Shown piece after piece: positions 27,922-37,573 of a DNA stretch of 64,000 bases. Source of the DNA: Chromatocurvus halotolerans (lineage in GTDB: Bacteria > Pseudomonadota > Gammaproteobacteria > Pseudomonadales > Halieaceae); contig NZ_SLWX01000012.1 of NCBI RefSeq assembly GCF_004340525.1, forward strand, positions 1 through 64,000, in the 5' to 3' direction. The notes below the pieces were generated by a model. It was not told the origin of the DNA. It searched no databases and saw only the letters and a list, made by a program, of their open reading frames with translations. Both the position numbers and the translations under genes were made by a program. Numbering within the stretch: the stretch's first letter is position 1; every line of letters begins with the position of its first letter.

Positions 27922-28377
27922 ATGATCAGCAAGCAAGATCTGGTAGGGACGTGGCAGCTGGAGTCCTGGTCAGTGGGATATTCCGACCGGGAGGAGTACA
28001 CAAGCCCCTTTGGTGAGGATCCGAAAGGGCTTCTCCTGTATACCGAGGATGACTGGATGAGCGCCTCTATCGGGCGCAGCGACCGCCAGACCCTGCCGGA
28101 CGATATCAGTTTCCGCAAGATTCCCGAGGAGAAACTGGCCCGGGCCTACCTGTCCTACTTTCACTACGCCGGTCGCTATCGCGTGGTCGAGGGCGACGTG
28201 ATCCATTACGTCACCCAGAGCCTGAATCCCAATTTTGTCGGCAGCGAACAACTGCGACATGCGGAACTGGATGGACACACCCTGGTGCTGAGCGGCCGGG
28301 ATACGGCAGATGGCGTGGTCAGGCTGCATTCCCTGGTGTGGCATCGTCTGTCCGCCGCCGAGGGTGGCAGTGGCTAA
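27922..28377 (+). CDS. Lipocalin-like domain protein
   Basis: 151 residues beginning MISKQDLVGTWQLESW, the hallmark start of the lipocalin-like domain found in small bacterial proteins, followed by alternating strands (GLLLYTEDDWMSASIG ... YRVVEGDVIHYVTQS). GGGAGAGAG lies 6-7 nt before the ATG at 27922. No signal peptide, so probably a cytoplasmic small-molecule-binding barrel. Ligand unknown. It overlaps the convergent cinA by 4 nt. Confidence 0.85.
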   Translation: MISKQDLVGTWQLESWSVGYSDREEYTSPFGEDPKGLLLYTEDDWMSASIGRSDRQTLPDDISFRKIPEEKLARAYLSYFHYAGRYRVVEGDVIHYVTQSLNPNFVGSEQLRHAELDGHTLVLSGRDTADGVVRLHSLVWHRLSAAEGGSG

Positions 28378-29669
28378 CGCGTTGCATCAATGCGCCGCCG
28401 CTCGGCCTGCCACGACAGGGGCGGCAGTGCCAGCAGCTGTCGCCGTATGAGATCCAGCCCGGCGGCAGCGACCATGGTCTGAAACAGACTTCGTTCCACC
28501 GGCCAGCACAGTCCGCAGCTGTGCAGGTCAGCGGCGCTGCCCCAGGCGATCCACACGGTCCCCACCGGCTTTTCTGCGCTGCCGCCATCAGGGCCGGCAA
28601 TTCCGGAGACGGCGATCGCCATATCCGCACCGCTGCGCGCCAGGGCGCCTTCAGCCATGGCCCGGACCACCGGCTCACTGACCGCGCCGTGTGCCTCCAG
28701 CAGGGCTTCCGGCACAGCGAGGAGATCGCGTTTCATCCGGTTCGAGTAGGTCACAAAGCCCGCTTCGAAAGCGGCGCTGGACCCGGGGACACGGGTGAGC
28801 ATCGACGCAATGAGACCGCCAGTGCAGGACTCGGCCGTCGTGATCTGTCTGCCGCGGTCGGACAACAGCTGCAGCACGCGCGCAGCCAGGGTCGCGTTGC
28901 CCTCGCCGATAATGTGGTCGCCGAACAGCGACTCCAGCTGCTCACGGCACCCTGCCTGCAGGCCGGGGTCTGCATCACTGGCTGCCGTGAGCTTGATCTC
29001 CATCTGCGGCGCTCCCGCCCTGAAGCCCAGTGATACCTGCTGTGGCCAGTCCGGCAGCGCATCTGCCACGCACTGCTGGGCGGCGGACTCGCCCAGTCCA
29101 AAGGTCTGCAGCCGCAGAATATGCCTCGGCTGCAGGTCGGGGTGACGATGCCGGATATCATCGATAATGGAATCCAGCATGTTGCGCAGTTCACCCGGGA
29201 CGCCCGGCGTGCACAGCACCCGGCAGTCCCCGAGCGTCATGGCGATACCCACGGCGCTGCCGGTGATGTTCGGCAGAATGTCGCTGCCTGCCGGCAGCTG
29301 TGCCTGCTTGCGGTTCGCTGCGTCCATGGGAATCTGTCGCTGCTCGCACCAGCTTTCGATGTGGGCGAGGGCCCGTGGGTTCTCGCCCAGCGCCACCCCC
29401 GCTGCGGCGGCAAGTGCGGCCGCCGTCAGGTCGTCAACGGTGGGGCCGAGGCCGCCGTTGACAATAAGAATGTCGGCGTAGGTACTGATCTCGCGGATGG
29501 CGGCCGTGAGCGCGTCCAGGTCGTCGTCGAGGGTGATCTTGCGCTCGAGGGTGATGCCAAGCTCGCCGAGACGCTGCCCGACCATGGCCGAGTTCGAATC
29601 GACAGTGTCGCCACTCATCAGCTCGCTGCCGGTGAGAAGCATCTGGATGCGCGGTGTACGGGTGCTCAT
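28374..29669 (-). CDS. cinA: CinA family protein (nucleotide hydrolase/NMN amidohydrolase)
   Basis: 431 residues with both domains: N-terminal MoaB/COG1058-like (LLTGSELMSGDTVDSNS ... VNGGLGPTVDDLTAAAL) and C-terminal amidohydrolase (TTAESCTGGLIASMLTRVPG ... IAVSGIAGPDGG). In other bacteria CinA hydrolyses ADP-ribose and NMN. The promoter region lies between this and the divergent parA-like gene. Confidence 0.93.
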   Translation of the reverse strand: MSTRTPRIQMLLTGSELMSGDTVDSNSAMVGQRLGELGITLERKITLDDDLDALTAAIREISTYADILIVNGGLGPTVDDLTAAALAAAAGVALGENPRALAHIESWCEQRQIPMDAANRKQAQLPAGSDILPNITGSAVGIAMTLGDCRVLCTPGVPGELRNMLDSIIDDIRHRHPDLQPRHILRLQTFGLGESAAQQCVADALPDWPQQVSLGFRAGAPQMEIKLTAASDADPGLQAGCREQLESLFGDHIIGEGNATLAARVLQLLSDRGRQITTAESCTGGLIASMLTRVPGSSAAFEAGFVTYSNRMKRDLLAVPEALLEAHGAVSEPVVRAMAEGALARSGADMAIAVSGIAGPDGGSAEKPVGTVWIAWGSAADLHSCGLCWPVERSLFQTMVAAAGLDLIRRQLLALPPLSWQAERRRIDATR

Positions 29670-29795
29670 GTCGTAGCCTGCAGTTCAATGGAGGTGGCTG
29701 TACTATACAGACAGCCAGCCGCCGGTAGTGGGTGCCGTTGGCTGCAATCCGGGGAGGACCCCCGCAATTCGGTGGGCATGATGTGTCGCGGGGGC

Positions 29796-29824
29796 TTACC
29801 GTGGGGCGAAGGCTTGTTTACACT
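29796..29824 (+). promoter_or_regulatory. Candidate promoter of the ParA-family gene
   Basis: TTACCG (-35) is separated by 17 nt from TACACT (-10); the coding ATG is 38 nt further on. A 7-bp inverted repeat (CCCCCGC ... GCGGGGG) lies just upstream and could be an operator. Confidence 0.4.
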
Positions 29825-29861
29825 CTGGCGCCCCAGCAGGCCCTGAAAAGGAGAGAATCGC

Positions 29862-30668
29862 ATGAAGCGGGTGGTATTCAACCAGAAAGGCGGCGTTGGC
29901 AAGACCAGCATCACCTGCAATCTGGCGGCGATTGACGCGCAGGTCGGTTACCGGACACTGGTCATTGATCTGGACGTTCAGGGCAACACCACGCATTACC
30001 TGGTCGGCGAAATCGATGCCGAAGCGTTTCCGGCGGAGGCTCAGGGCGTTGCCGGCCTGTTCCGGCAGACGGTGGGCTCCAAGCGCATGCGCCAGAATCC
30101 GGACTCCTTTGTCTGGGAAACGCCATATCCCGACCTCTACCTGATGCCCTCCAGCCCCGTGCTGTCCCAGCTGGAGAAGGAGCTTGAATCGCGTTACAAG
30201 ATCTACAAGCTGCGCGACGCGCTCGCCAAGCTGGCCGACGAATACGACCGGATCTACATCGACACGCCGCCGAATTTCAATTTTTACAGTAAATCGGCGC
30301 TGATCGCCGCCGATGCCCTGTTGATCCCCTTCGATTGCGACAGCTTTGCACGCCAGAGCCTGTACGCGCTCATGGACAACATCGCCGAGCTGCAGGAGGA
30401 TCACAACCCTGATCTCGTGGTCGAAGGTATCGTCATCAATCAGTTCAATTCGCAGGCCAGGCTGCCGGGCGAGCTGGTTGCGGAGCTTGAGGAGGAGGGC
30501 TATCCGGTCCTGCAGACCTACCTCAACACCTCGGTAAAGATGAAAGAGTCGCACTACACGCACCGGCCGCTGGTGGATCTGGCGCCGGGCCACAAGCTCA
30601 CCGGCCAGTACCTGGCCCTGCAGCAGGAACTGGAGCGCGGGCTCAAGAAGGGTCGCAAGCGGCGCTGA
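29862..30668 (+). CDS. ParA-family ATPase (no ParB beside it)
   Basis: 268 residues. Deviant Walker A FNQKGGVGKTSITCNLA (residues 5-21), Walker A' DLDVQGNTTHYLVG and Walker B YIDTPPNFNFY. The C-terminal part (PLVDLAPGHKLTGQYLAL) and basic end GLKKGRKRR could contact DNA. ParA proteins segregate chromosomes, plasmids or large complexes; no parB or parS gene follows, so this is an orphan that may position a non-DNA cargo. AAGGAGAG precedes the start. Confidence 0.9.
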   Translation: MKRVVFNQKGGVGKTSITCNLAAIDAQVGYRTLVIDLDVQGNTTHYLVGEIDAEAFPAEAQGVAGLFRQTVGSKRMRQNPDSFVWETPYPDLYLMPSSPVLSQLEKELESRYKIYKLRDALAKLADEYDRIYIDTPPNFNFYSKSALIAADALLIPFDCDSFARQSLYALMDNIAELQEDHNPDLVVEGIVINQFNSQARLPGELVAELEEEGYPVLQTYLNTSVKMKESHYTHRPLVDLAPGHKLTGQYLALQQELERGLKKGRKRR

Positions 30669-30753
30669 TCCCGACCCGGCGCCATGAACATTGCCTGCCG
30701 CTGCCCCGTCGCTTCCGCACGACCGCAGCCTCACGATTACGGGTGTCCCAAGC

Positions 30754-31239
30754 ATGATCAACAGTACTTCAGGCCTGCCTCTCCCTCTTGAAGAGGCCTG
30801 TGCACAACTCGCCGGCCTGCTCGCCGGCGAGTCCGACCTGATCGCCAACAGCGCCAATGTGTCGGCTTTTCTGGCACAGCAGCTCGCGGACATCAACTGG
30901 GTGGGTTTCTATTTTCTCCAGGGGGACACGCTGGTGCTGGGGCCTTTCCAGGGGCAGCCCGCCTGCGTGCGAATCCCGACCGGGCGCGGTGTCTGCGGCA
31001 CCGCCGTGTCGGAGAATACGACGCAGGTGGTCGACGACGTGCACGCCTTTCCGGGTCATATCGCCTGTGATATCCGCTCGCGCTCCGAGCTGGTGGTGCC
31101 GCTGCGGGACGGCGGCCGTGTCGTTGGCGTGCTGGACATCGACAGTCCGCGCACCGGTCGCTTCAGCGCGGCGGACGTGGTCTTTGTCGAGGCCCTGCTG
31201 GAGGTGTTCCGGCGACACCAGTTCGAGGCCGCTGCCTGA
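30754..31239 (+). CDS. msrC: Free methionine-(R)-sulfoxide reductase (GAF domain)
   Basis: 161 residues from the ATG at 30754. The GAF fold carries the catalytic cysteine pattern of fRMsr: GQPACVRIPTGRGVCGTAV and GHIACDIRSRSELVVPL, then GVLDIDSP. It reduces free methionine-R-sulfoxide with thioredoxin. An in-frame ATG at 30691 would add an unlikely Pro-rich tail. Confidence 0.94.
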   Translation: MINSTSGLPLPLEEACAQLAGLLAGESDLIANSANVSAFLAQQLADINWVGFYFLQGDTLVLGPFQGQPACVRIPTGRGVCGTAVSENTTQVVDDVHAFPGHIACDIRSRSELVVPLRDGGRVVGVLDIDSPRTGRFSAADVVFVEALLEVFRRHQFEAAA

Positions 31240-31323
31240 ACCCTCGCCGCGCGCCGGGAGTGGTATCCCCGCGGGTGATTGGGTATTCTCCGCGCTCTTT
31301 TCGACAGGGCCGGGAGGCAATGC

Positions 31324-32721
31324 ATGGCAGACACGTATCAGGTCAAGTCGCTTCTGGCGGGCAGCGCCGCGCTCGGAACCCGGGTAAGCGTGCGCGGCTG
31401 GCTGCGCAGCAAGCGCGACTCCAAGGCCGGTATTTCCTTTCTCGCGGTACATGACGGTTCACATTTTGAAGCGATCCAGGCGGTGGTCCCCGATACGCTG
31501 ACAAATTACCGCGACGAAGTGCTGCACCTCAGCACAGGCTGTGCAGTGATTGTCAGCGGAGAGCTGGTTGAGTCCGCGGGCAAGGGACAGCAGGTCGAGA
31601 TCCAGGCAGACTCGGTGAAGGTGGTGGGCTGGGTGGACGACCCGGAAACCTACCCCATTGCCAAGAAGCGCCACACCTTCGAGTATCTGCGCACCCAGGC
31701 CCACCTGCGCCCGAGAACCAATACCTTCGGCGCCATGACCCGTGTGCGCAATACCCTGGCCAACGCCATCCACAACTACTTCCACGACAACGGGTTCTGC
31801 TGGGTGAATACGCCCATCATCACGGGCAGTGACTGTGAGGGCGCTGGCGAGCTGTTCCGGGTGAGCACCCTGGACTTCGCGAATCTTCCGCGGCGTGCCG
31901 ACGGCAGTGTGGATTTCGAGCAGGACTTTTTCGACGGCGAGGCCTTTCTCACCGTCAGCGGCCAGCTTGAGGTAGAGTCCTACTGTCTGGCCATGAGCAA
32001 GGTGTACACCTTCGGCCCGACTTTCCGGGCGGAAAACTCCAACACCAGTCGCCATCTGGCGGAGTTCTGGATGGTAGAGCCGGAAATTGCCTTTGCCGAT
32101 CTCGGCGACCTCGCGGATCTCGCAGAGTCCCTCCTGCAGCATGTGTTCGGCCGTGTTCTGGCCGAGTGCGAGAGCGATATCGCCTTTTTCCAGCAACGCA
32201 TCGACGCCACGCTGCTGGAGCGCCTGCGTGGTGTCATGGAGAACCGCTTCGAGCGTATGGAGTATGGCGAAGCGGTGCGCATTCTGCAGAACTGCGGCGA
32301 GTCCTTCGAGTTTCCCGTCGCCTGGGGAACGGATCTCGCGTCTGAACACGAGCGCTACCTGTGTGAAAAGCACGTCGGGCGGCCGGTGGTGCTGATGAAT
32401 TATCCGCGGGACATCAAGGCCTTCTACATGCGGCTGAACGATGACGAAAAAACCGTCGCGGCCATGGACGTGCTGGCGCCGGGGATCGGCGAGATCATTG
32501 GCGGCAGTCAGCGCGAAGAACGTCTCGACGTGCTCGACGCGCGCATGGATCCGGCGCTGCGCGACGAGCTGTGGTGGTATCGCGATCTTCGTCGCTACGG
32601 CACGGTGCCCCATGCAGGCTTTGGCCTGGGTTTCGAGCGTCTGCTGAACTACGTCACGGGCATGGAAAACGTGCGCGACGCCATTCCGTTTCCCCGCACC
32701 CCGGGTAATGCGCACTTCTGA
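31324..32721 (+). CDS. asnS: Asparaginyl-tRNA synthetase
   Basis: 465 residues, standard size. OB-fold anticodon domain ([20 protein letters not shown]), class II motif 2 ([20 protein letters not shown]), and motif 3 ([20 protein letters not shown]). It charges tRNA(Asn) in the cytoplasm. The ATG at 31324 fits the family N-terminus and follows AGGGCCGGGAGG. Confidence 0.97.
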   Translation: MADTYQVKSLLAGSAALGTRVSVRGWLRSKRDSKAGISFLAVHDGSHFEAIQAVVPDTLTNYRDEVLHLSTGCAVIVSGELVESAGKGQQVEIQADSVKVVGWVDDPETYPIAKKRHTFEYLRTQAHLRPRTNTFGAMTRVRNTLANAIHNYFHDNGFCWVNTPIITGSDCEGAGELFRVSTLDFANLPRRADGSVDFEQDFFDGEAFLTVSGQLEVESYCLAMSKVYTFGPTFRAENSNTSRHLAEFWMVEPEIAFADLGDLADLAESLLQHVFGRVLAECESDIAFFQQRIDATLLERLRGVMENRFERMEYGEAVRILQNCGESFEFPVAWGTDLASEHERYLCEKHVGRPVVLMNYPRDIKAFYMRLNDDEKTVAAMDVLAPGIGEIIGGSQREERLDVLDARMDPALRDELWWYRDLRRYGTVPHAGFGLGFERLLNYVTGMENVRDAIPFPRTPGNAHF

Positions 32722-32808
32722 CGGGCCGGGGCGCCACGCGCTGGGCGAGGGGTTCCGCGGCTGGTGCCGCGTCGGATGTCGAGTGTCGCGTTCTCCCCCG
32801 CGCGGCGC

Positions 32809-34773
32809 TCAGCCCGGTGTTTTCAGGCCGCAGTCCGGTGCGAGGCGAAACAGGCACTGGTGGTTCGCGCCGACGTCAATGCTGTCGAGCAGCACGCGCA
32901 CAGGCTGGTTGAGCTGGAAGCGACGCGTGGTGCTGGTCAGGCTGGCCTGCCATTTGTCGTAGCTGAACTTTTCGGGATCCTTGCGCAGGTCTACCTGGCC
33001 TTCCAGACCGCTGTCGTCCAGCCGGGCGGTGAATCCGCCGCTGTTGATGTGGGAGATATGTGCAGGCCAGGGGCCCGGTGCCGATGCCTGCAGGCGCTGC
33101 AGGTAGTTTGCCGCCAGCCAGCGTTCCGCCGCCTGACTCGCGGCGCGGGCGTTCTGCAGCCTGGCCGCGAGCGACGCCAGCGTCTCTTCGTCAATCGCCA
33201 CCGGCTCTCGGCCATGCAGCGCCGCCTTGATCTGGCGCTGAACCAGGAAGTCGACGTACTTGCGCAGCGGTGAGGTGCAGTTTGTGTACTGGGGCAGCGC
33301 CATGCCCATGTGTGGCCCGGGTTCTGGCGACAGCTCGGCACGTGTCAGCAGCCGGTTCACCATGTTGCGCAACGGCAGGGGGTGCGCCGGATCACTCAGC
33401 AGGCGGATCAGGTCCCGGTAGCCGGCCACGTCTGTCACGTCGATTTCGGTGGCCTGCGGCAGGTGCAGCTCGAGAAATTTGCGCAGCTCGTCCAGGCGGT
33501 CGCTGCGGAAGCCGTTATGGCGGATGAAGGGGCCGCCGATGGCATGGCGTGACAGAAAATCGGCGGCGCAGCGGTTAGCCGCTACCATACACTCTTCCAC
33601 CAGTTTCTGGGACGCCATCTTCTCGAAAGGTTCGATGCTGTCAATCTGCTTCTGGTCGTTCAGAATCCAGCGGAACTCGCGGCGATCCTCCATGAGCAGC
33701 CCGTTGGCCTCGCGCTCGGCATGCAGCGCGCGGAACACCTGGTAGAGGGCCTCCAGCGGGCTGGCGTGGCTCATCAGGCTGTCCTGCTCGCCGGACAGGT
33801 ATTTGTCGACGGCAAAATACGACAGTTTGGCCCGGGAGCGGATGGTGGCCTCAAGGAAATCGTAGTGGCGGATGACGCCGTTGTCGCCGACGTCGATCTT
33901 GCACACCAGCGCGGGGCGGTCGTTGCCGGCGGACAATGCACAGGTGCCCTGGGACATGCTCTCCGGCAGCATGGGCACGACATCCCCGTGGAAGTACACA
34001 GAGGTTGCGCGCCGCGCGATGTCAGCCTCCAGCGGCGAGTCGGCAGGCACGAAGGCCGTCGGGTCGGCGATGGCGATGTACAGCGTCCAGCCGTCACTGC
34101 TGGTATCGGCATACAGGGCATCGTCGATGTCCAGCGTCTTGGCCGCGTCGATAGAGATGAAGTCGAGGTCCGTGAGGTCCAGCCGCTGCAGGTTCTCGGC
34201 GGATGCGGACTGGTCGAGCGCCGCGTCAACCTGCTGCAGCTTGGCGGCTGGCCATTCCGGCTGCAGGTCGAACTTCTCCATGCTATAGCGGTTTTCAATG
34301 CCCGGTGTGTCGGCGTTGCCGATGACTTTCAGCACCTTGGCCTGGGGTCTGCCATCGCGAATGGGGTGGCGCAGTACGGCACAGCGGATGAGATCACCCT
34401 CGCGTACGCCGTTGCGGGCGTGCGGCGGAATGAACAGCCAGCGCTGCAGGTTGCTGAGATCCGGACGCACGAACAGGGCCTTGCCCTTGCGCACGCACTC
34501 CCCGGTGAACTCGCCAAGGGGGCTGTCGATGAGCTTTTCGACCTCGGCAACGCTGCGCTTGTCGGCACCCGGGCGTATGCAGACTCGAATCCGGTCGTCC
34601 GGAAAGGTCTTGAGCATCTCGTCCGGGGGAATAAACACCTCGCGGCCATCGTCGAGAACCGCAAAGCCATAGCGGGCCTGGGTGCCCTTGACCACGGCTT
34701 CGGCGCGCTCCTTGACGGATTCCAACTGGTTTTTCAGGCCCTTGAGCTGTGAAAGGGCGTCGCTGTTCAGCAT
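32809..34773 (-). CDS. RNase II/VacB-family 3'-5' exoribonuclease
   Basis: 654 residues. N-terminal cold-shock-like OB region, then the RNB catalytic domain with the acidic cluster IDAAKTLDIDDALYAD (Mg-binding aspartates) and FVPADSPLEADIARRATSVY, LVEECMVAANRCAADFL, and YTNCTSPLRKYVDFLVQRQI. A short C-terminal S1-like part. Either RNase II or a divergent paralogue; it is shorter than RNase R. Degrades single-stranded RNA. Confidence 0.92.
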   Translation of the reverse strand: MLNSDALSQLKGLKNQLESVKERAEAVVKGTQARYGFAVLDDGREVFIPPDEMLKTFPDDRIRVCIRPGADKRSVAEVEKLIDSPLGEFTGECVRKGKALFVRPDLSNLQRWLFIPPHARNGVREGDLIRCAVLRHPIRDGRPQAKVLKVIGNADTPGIENRYSMEKFDLQPEWPAAKLQQVDAALDQSASAENLQRLDLTDLDFISIDAAKTLDIDDALYADTSSDGWTLYIAIADPTAFVPADSPLEADIARRATSVYFHGDVVPMLPESMSQGTCALSAGNDRPALVCKIDVGDNGVIRHYDFLEATIRSRAKLSYFAVDKYLSGEQDSLMSHASPLEALYQVFRALHAEREANGLLMEDRREFRWILNDQKQIDSIEPFEKMASQKLVEECMVAANRCAADFLSRHAIGGPFIRHNGFRSDRLDELRKFLELHLPQATEIDVTDVAGYRDLIRLLSDPAHPLPLRNMVNRLLTRAELSPEPGPHMGMALPQYTNCTSPLRKYVDFLVQRQIKAALHGREPVAIDEETLASLAARLQNARAASQAAERWLAANYLQRLQASAPGPWPAHISHINSGGFTARLDDSGLEGQVDLRKDPEKFSYDKWQASLTSTTRRFQLNQPVRVLLDSIDVGANHQCLFRLAPDCGLKTPG

Positions 34774-35088
34774 AGTGGCGTCTGTGCGGCCTGTGTGTCG
34801 ATGAATCGGCTATCGTAGCGGAAAAGGGCACGGGTGTCAGTGTGCATTGCCCGTGCAGCGAGTGGCGGTGAGCGCGGCAGGCAAGGCCGCAATACGATTG
34901 ACACCGCCGCGGATTGTTGCCAATAATCGATGTCGGAGACGTAAAAAACAGCAGGCCACTCGTATCAGACGTAGCGCCCTTTCGGCTCCTATCTCCCGCA
35001 GCAGGCAGCCCGCCCGGCGCCGCTGCCCGGGCGTCGCGATGCCCACTGCAGCACTCTATTTACCGCACCCAAGGCCCAGGAGCTCATT
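34774..35088. other. Spacer of 315 bp upstream of phoH and of the exoribonuclease gene
   Basis: Divergent promoter region between the RNase II-like gene and phoH. It holds the TTGACA promoter described separately; no gene, tRNA or repeat was found in it. The rest of the 160-nt phoH leader is GC-rich and might be structured. Confidence 0.6.
34898..34927 (+). promoter_or_regulatory. Strong sigma70-type promoter for phoH
   Basis: A perfect -35 TTGACA (34898-34903) is followed after 18 nt by AATAAT (34922-34927), or after 17 nt by CAATAA. This is the best housekeeping promoter match in the window. It leaves a leader of about 155 nt before the phoH ATG. Confidence 0.6.
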
Positions 35089-36525
35089 ATGGATTCCAGT
35101 CCCGCGCTGAACGCCGGCATGTTCGAGGCGCTGCCGTCACAGACCAAGACCTATGTGCTGGATACCAACGTTCTGCTGCACGATCCAACGGCCCTCAGCG
35201 GGTTCTCCGAGCATCATGTGGTGATTCCCATGACGGTGCTCGAGGAGCTGGACCACATCAAGGATCGTCACGACAAGACGGTGAGCCGTGAGGCGCGGAT
35301 TGCGATCCAGCTGATCGACAAGGTGGTGGATGCAGCCACACCGCAGGAAATCCAGGCCGGGGTGGAGCTGCCGGGGAGCACGCTTGAGGGCCGGCTGGGA
35401 ACGCTGGCGATTTACCCGGACCAGCTGATCAGCGATGACAGCCAGGTGCCCTATCTTGATGCCACCCAGGACCAGGCGAACGACAACCGCATCATCAACG
35501 TGGCCATCCGGCTGCAGGCGGAAAACCCCGACAGCTTTGTCTGCCTGGTGACCAAGGACATCAACATGCGCATCAAGGCCAAGGGGTCCGGCCTGATGCA
35601 CGTGGAGGACTACCGGCGTGACCGCGTGCTGGACGACATCGACCTGCTGGCCCGCGGCTACCAGCGCATCGAGGGAGACTTCTGGAGCACAGTGTCAGAG
35701 GTGGATACGGTGCGCGAGGGCGAGCAGACCCTGCACCGCGTGCCGCGCGCCGCACTGCCGGAGGCTTATCCCAACCTGTTTGTGCATGACGACAATGCCT
35801 TTTTTGCCTTCGTGGTGCGCCTTGATGCGAGCCATATCTACCTGCGCTGTGACAGTCGCGACAATCTGATGAAGCGACGTTTCTGGGGGCTGTCGCCGCG
35901 CAATCTGGAGCAGGCCATGGCCATGTCGCTGCTCGGTGACGACTCGGTGGACATGACGGTGATGACCGGACCTGCGGGATCCGGCAAGACGCTGCTGGCG
36001 CTGGCCTATGGACTGCATGCCATCCTTGAGGAGGGGCGTTTCGGCAAGCTGATCGTGGCGCGCTCGACGCCACCGATCGCCGAGGATATCGGCTTCCTCC
36101 CGGGGACCGAGGAGGAAAAGATGGCGCCCTGGCTGGCGGCCTTCGATGACAACCTGGAGATTCTCCACGGCGCCGACGAGTCCTGCATTGGCAGTATCGA
36201 TTACGTGAAGGAGCGGGCCAACATACAGTTCAAGTCACTCAACTTCATGCGCGGACGCTCGTTCAACAACGCCTACATCATCATTGACGAGGCCCAGGGG
36301 CTGACCCAGTTCCAGCTCAAGTCGGTGATCTCGCGGGTGGGTGAGGGCTCGCGGATTGTCGTGCTCGGCAACCTGGCGCAGATAGACAACAAGTACATTT
36401 CGCCGCTGACGTCGGGACTGACCTATCTGGTAGAGAAGAGCAAGTCGTACCAGCATGCGGGCATCATGCACATCGGTGGCATTGTGCGCTCGCGACTTGC
36501 CGCCTTTGCCGAGGAGCAGCTGTAG
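35089..36525 (+). CDS. PIN domain-PhoH ATPase fusion (PhoH2 type)
   Basis: 478 residues. An N-terminal PIN nuclease domain (TYVLDTNVLLHDPTAL; ILDRHDK-like helix; DQANDNRIINVA; VCLVTKDINMRIKAKG) is joined to a PhoH ATPase (Walker A MTGPAGSGKTLLALAYG, Walker B AYIIIDEAQGLT, VVLGNLAQID). PhoH2 proteins unwind and cut RNA. The start has CAGGAG 7 nt upstream and a strong promoter 160 nt away. Confidence 0.95.
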   Translation: MDSSPALNAGMFEALPSQTKTYVLDTNVLLHDPTALSGFSEHHVVIPMTVLEELDHIKDRHDKTVSREARIAIQLIDKVVDAATPQEIQAGVELPGSTLEGRLGTLAIYPDQLISDDSQVPYLDATQDQANDNRIINVAIRLQAENPDSFVCLVTKDINMRIKAKGSGLMHVEDYRRDRVLDDIDLLARGYQRIEGDFWSTVSEVDTVREGEQTLHRVPRAALPEAYPNLFVHDDNAFFAFVVRLDASHIYLRCDSRDNLMKRRFWGLSPRNLEQAMAMSLLGDDSVDMTVMTGPAGSGKTLLALAYGLHAILEEGRFGKLIVARSTPPIAEDIGFLPGTEEEKMAPWLAAFDDNLEILHGADESCIGSIDYVKERANIQFKSLNFMRGRSFNNAYIIIDEAQGLTQFQLKSVISRVGEGSRIVVLGNLAQIDNKYISPLTSGLTYLVEKSKSYQHAGIMHIGGIVRSRLAAFAEEQL

Positions 36526-36547
36526 GCCCGGTACTGCGCGTGGACGC

Positions 36548-37573
36548 TCATGAATCGTTGTCGGAATCGCTGCCGCGTCGAGCCAGGTCGCGCTGCAGGG
36601 CAAACTCCAGCCGCAGGATGACGCCCCACTCGCCGCTGCGACCGCTGTCGGCCTGCAGCTGGCGGAGGCTGTAGCTGGGCTCGAACTCCACAAACATGTA
36701 AGGACGGTATACCTGGCGCCTGAATACGGTGCCCAGCCGATAGCTGCGCACGAATGCGTCCGGGCGAGTAACGCCATTGACCAGCAGGAAGTGCTCCACT
36801 GCCAGTGGCCGCTCTGTGTCGGTCAGGTGGCGCTGGCGCAGCGCCAGGCGAGAGCGCCATTCCACGCCTTCGCTTTTTTCTCCCCAGATACCGCGCTGGC
36901 TCCAGCGCCAGACGGTGCTGTTGTTCTGTTTGTAGTTGATGTCCAGCTGGGTCGTGCCATAAACGCCCTCATCGCTCTCGTGCTGTATCCGCTGGATGAA
37001 GCGGTAACTGACTTCATCGATGATGCCGCCCTGATTGCGGTACCGCACACCCGGCTTGAGTCCGCTGGCGGTAAGGCCCAGCGTCGTATCGAAGCGCGAG
37101 CGGCCGCCCTCGCGCAGCAGATACTGCAGCCCCACGCGGTCATCCAGCCGGTCATCGTCCAGGTCTTCATCATCCTGTGCCTGATCGCTGAACACCAGGT
37201 CGAGACGGCGCGAGACGCGCGGCAGCTGCAGCTTGCCGCGCAGTCGAGGCTTGGCATCGTAACCCTCAGCAGAGTCCCAGTCGTTGATCAGCTGCAGCCG
37301 CAGCAGCGATTCTGCCTGCTCCAGATTGTAGGTTTCGTCGCCAAAGAACTGGTCCATCCACTCAGTCAGCGCCTGTGCGCTGTCGGTGACATAGGCGTGG
37401 CTGGAATCGACCCAGTTTTCTTCGGTTTCCTGCGCGTCCCCGGTTCCAGGCACCGGCGCTGTCCAGCCGCGCAGGGAGTCGTCGGCAAAACCCTCTGCAA
37501 AAAACAGACACAGCGCGACGGACAGCGCAAAATGCCTGACCCGGGGCTTCTTTGCCGGTAAACTGCTGCGCAT
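36548..37573 (-). CDS. Probable outer-membrane beta-barrel or envelope protein, 341 aa
   Basis: Signal peptide (RHFALSVALCLFFAEGFADD) then an acidic stretch and many amphipathic strand-like segments (SRFDTTLGLTASGLKPGVRY; MFVEFEPSYSLRQLQAD; WGVILRLEFAL near the end) consistent with a barrel. No family recognised. I chose the ATG at 37573; an ATG at 37588 is also in frame. Either way its start overlaps the start of the divergent psd, so promoters lie inside the coding regions. Location in the outer membrane is inferred. Confidence 0.72.
   Translation of the reverse strand: MRSSLPAKKPRVRHFALSVALCLFFAEGFADDSLRGWTAPVPGTGDAQETEENWVDSSHAYVTDSAQALTEWMDQFFGDETYNLEQAESLLRLQLINDWDSAEGYDAKPRLRGKLQLPRVSRRLDLVFSDQAQDDEDLDDDRLDDRVGLQYLLREGGRSRFDTTLGLTASGLKPGVRYRNQGGIIDEVSYRFIQRIQHESDEGVYGTTQLDINYKQNNSTVWRWSQRGIWGEKSEGVEWRSRLALRQRHLTDTERPLAVEHFLLVNGVTRPDAFVRSYRLGTVFRRQVYRPYMFVEFEPSYSLRQLQADSGRSGEWGVILRLEFALQRDLARRGSDSDNDS

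Noticed and set aside
29698-29710. CTGTACTATACAG upstream of cinA as a LexA box
   Set aside because: LexA boxes need CTGT-N8-ACAG; here the gap is 5 nt.
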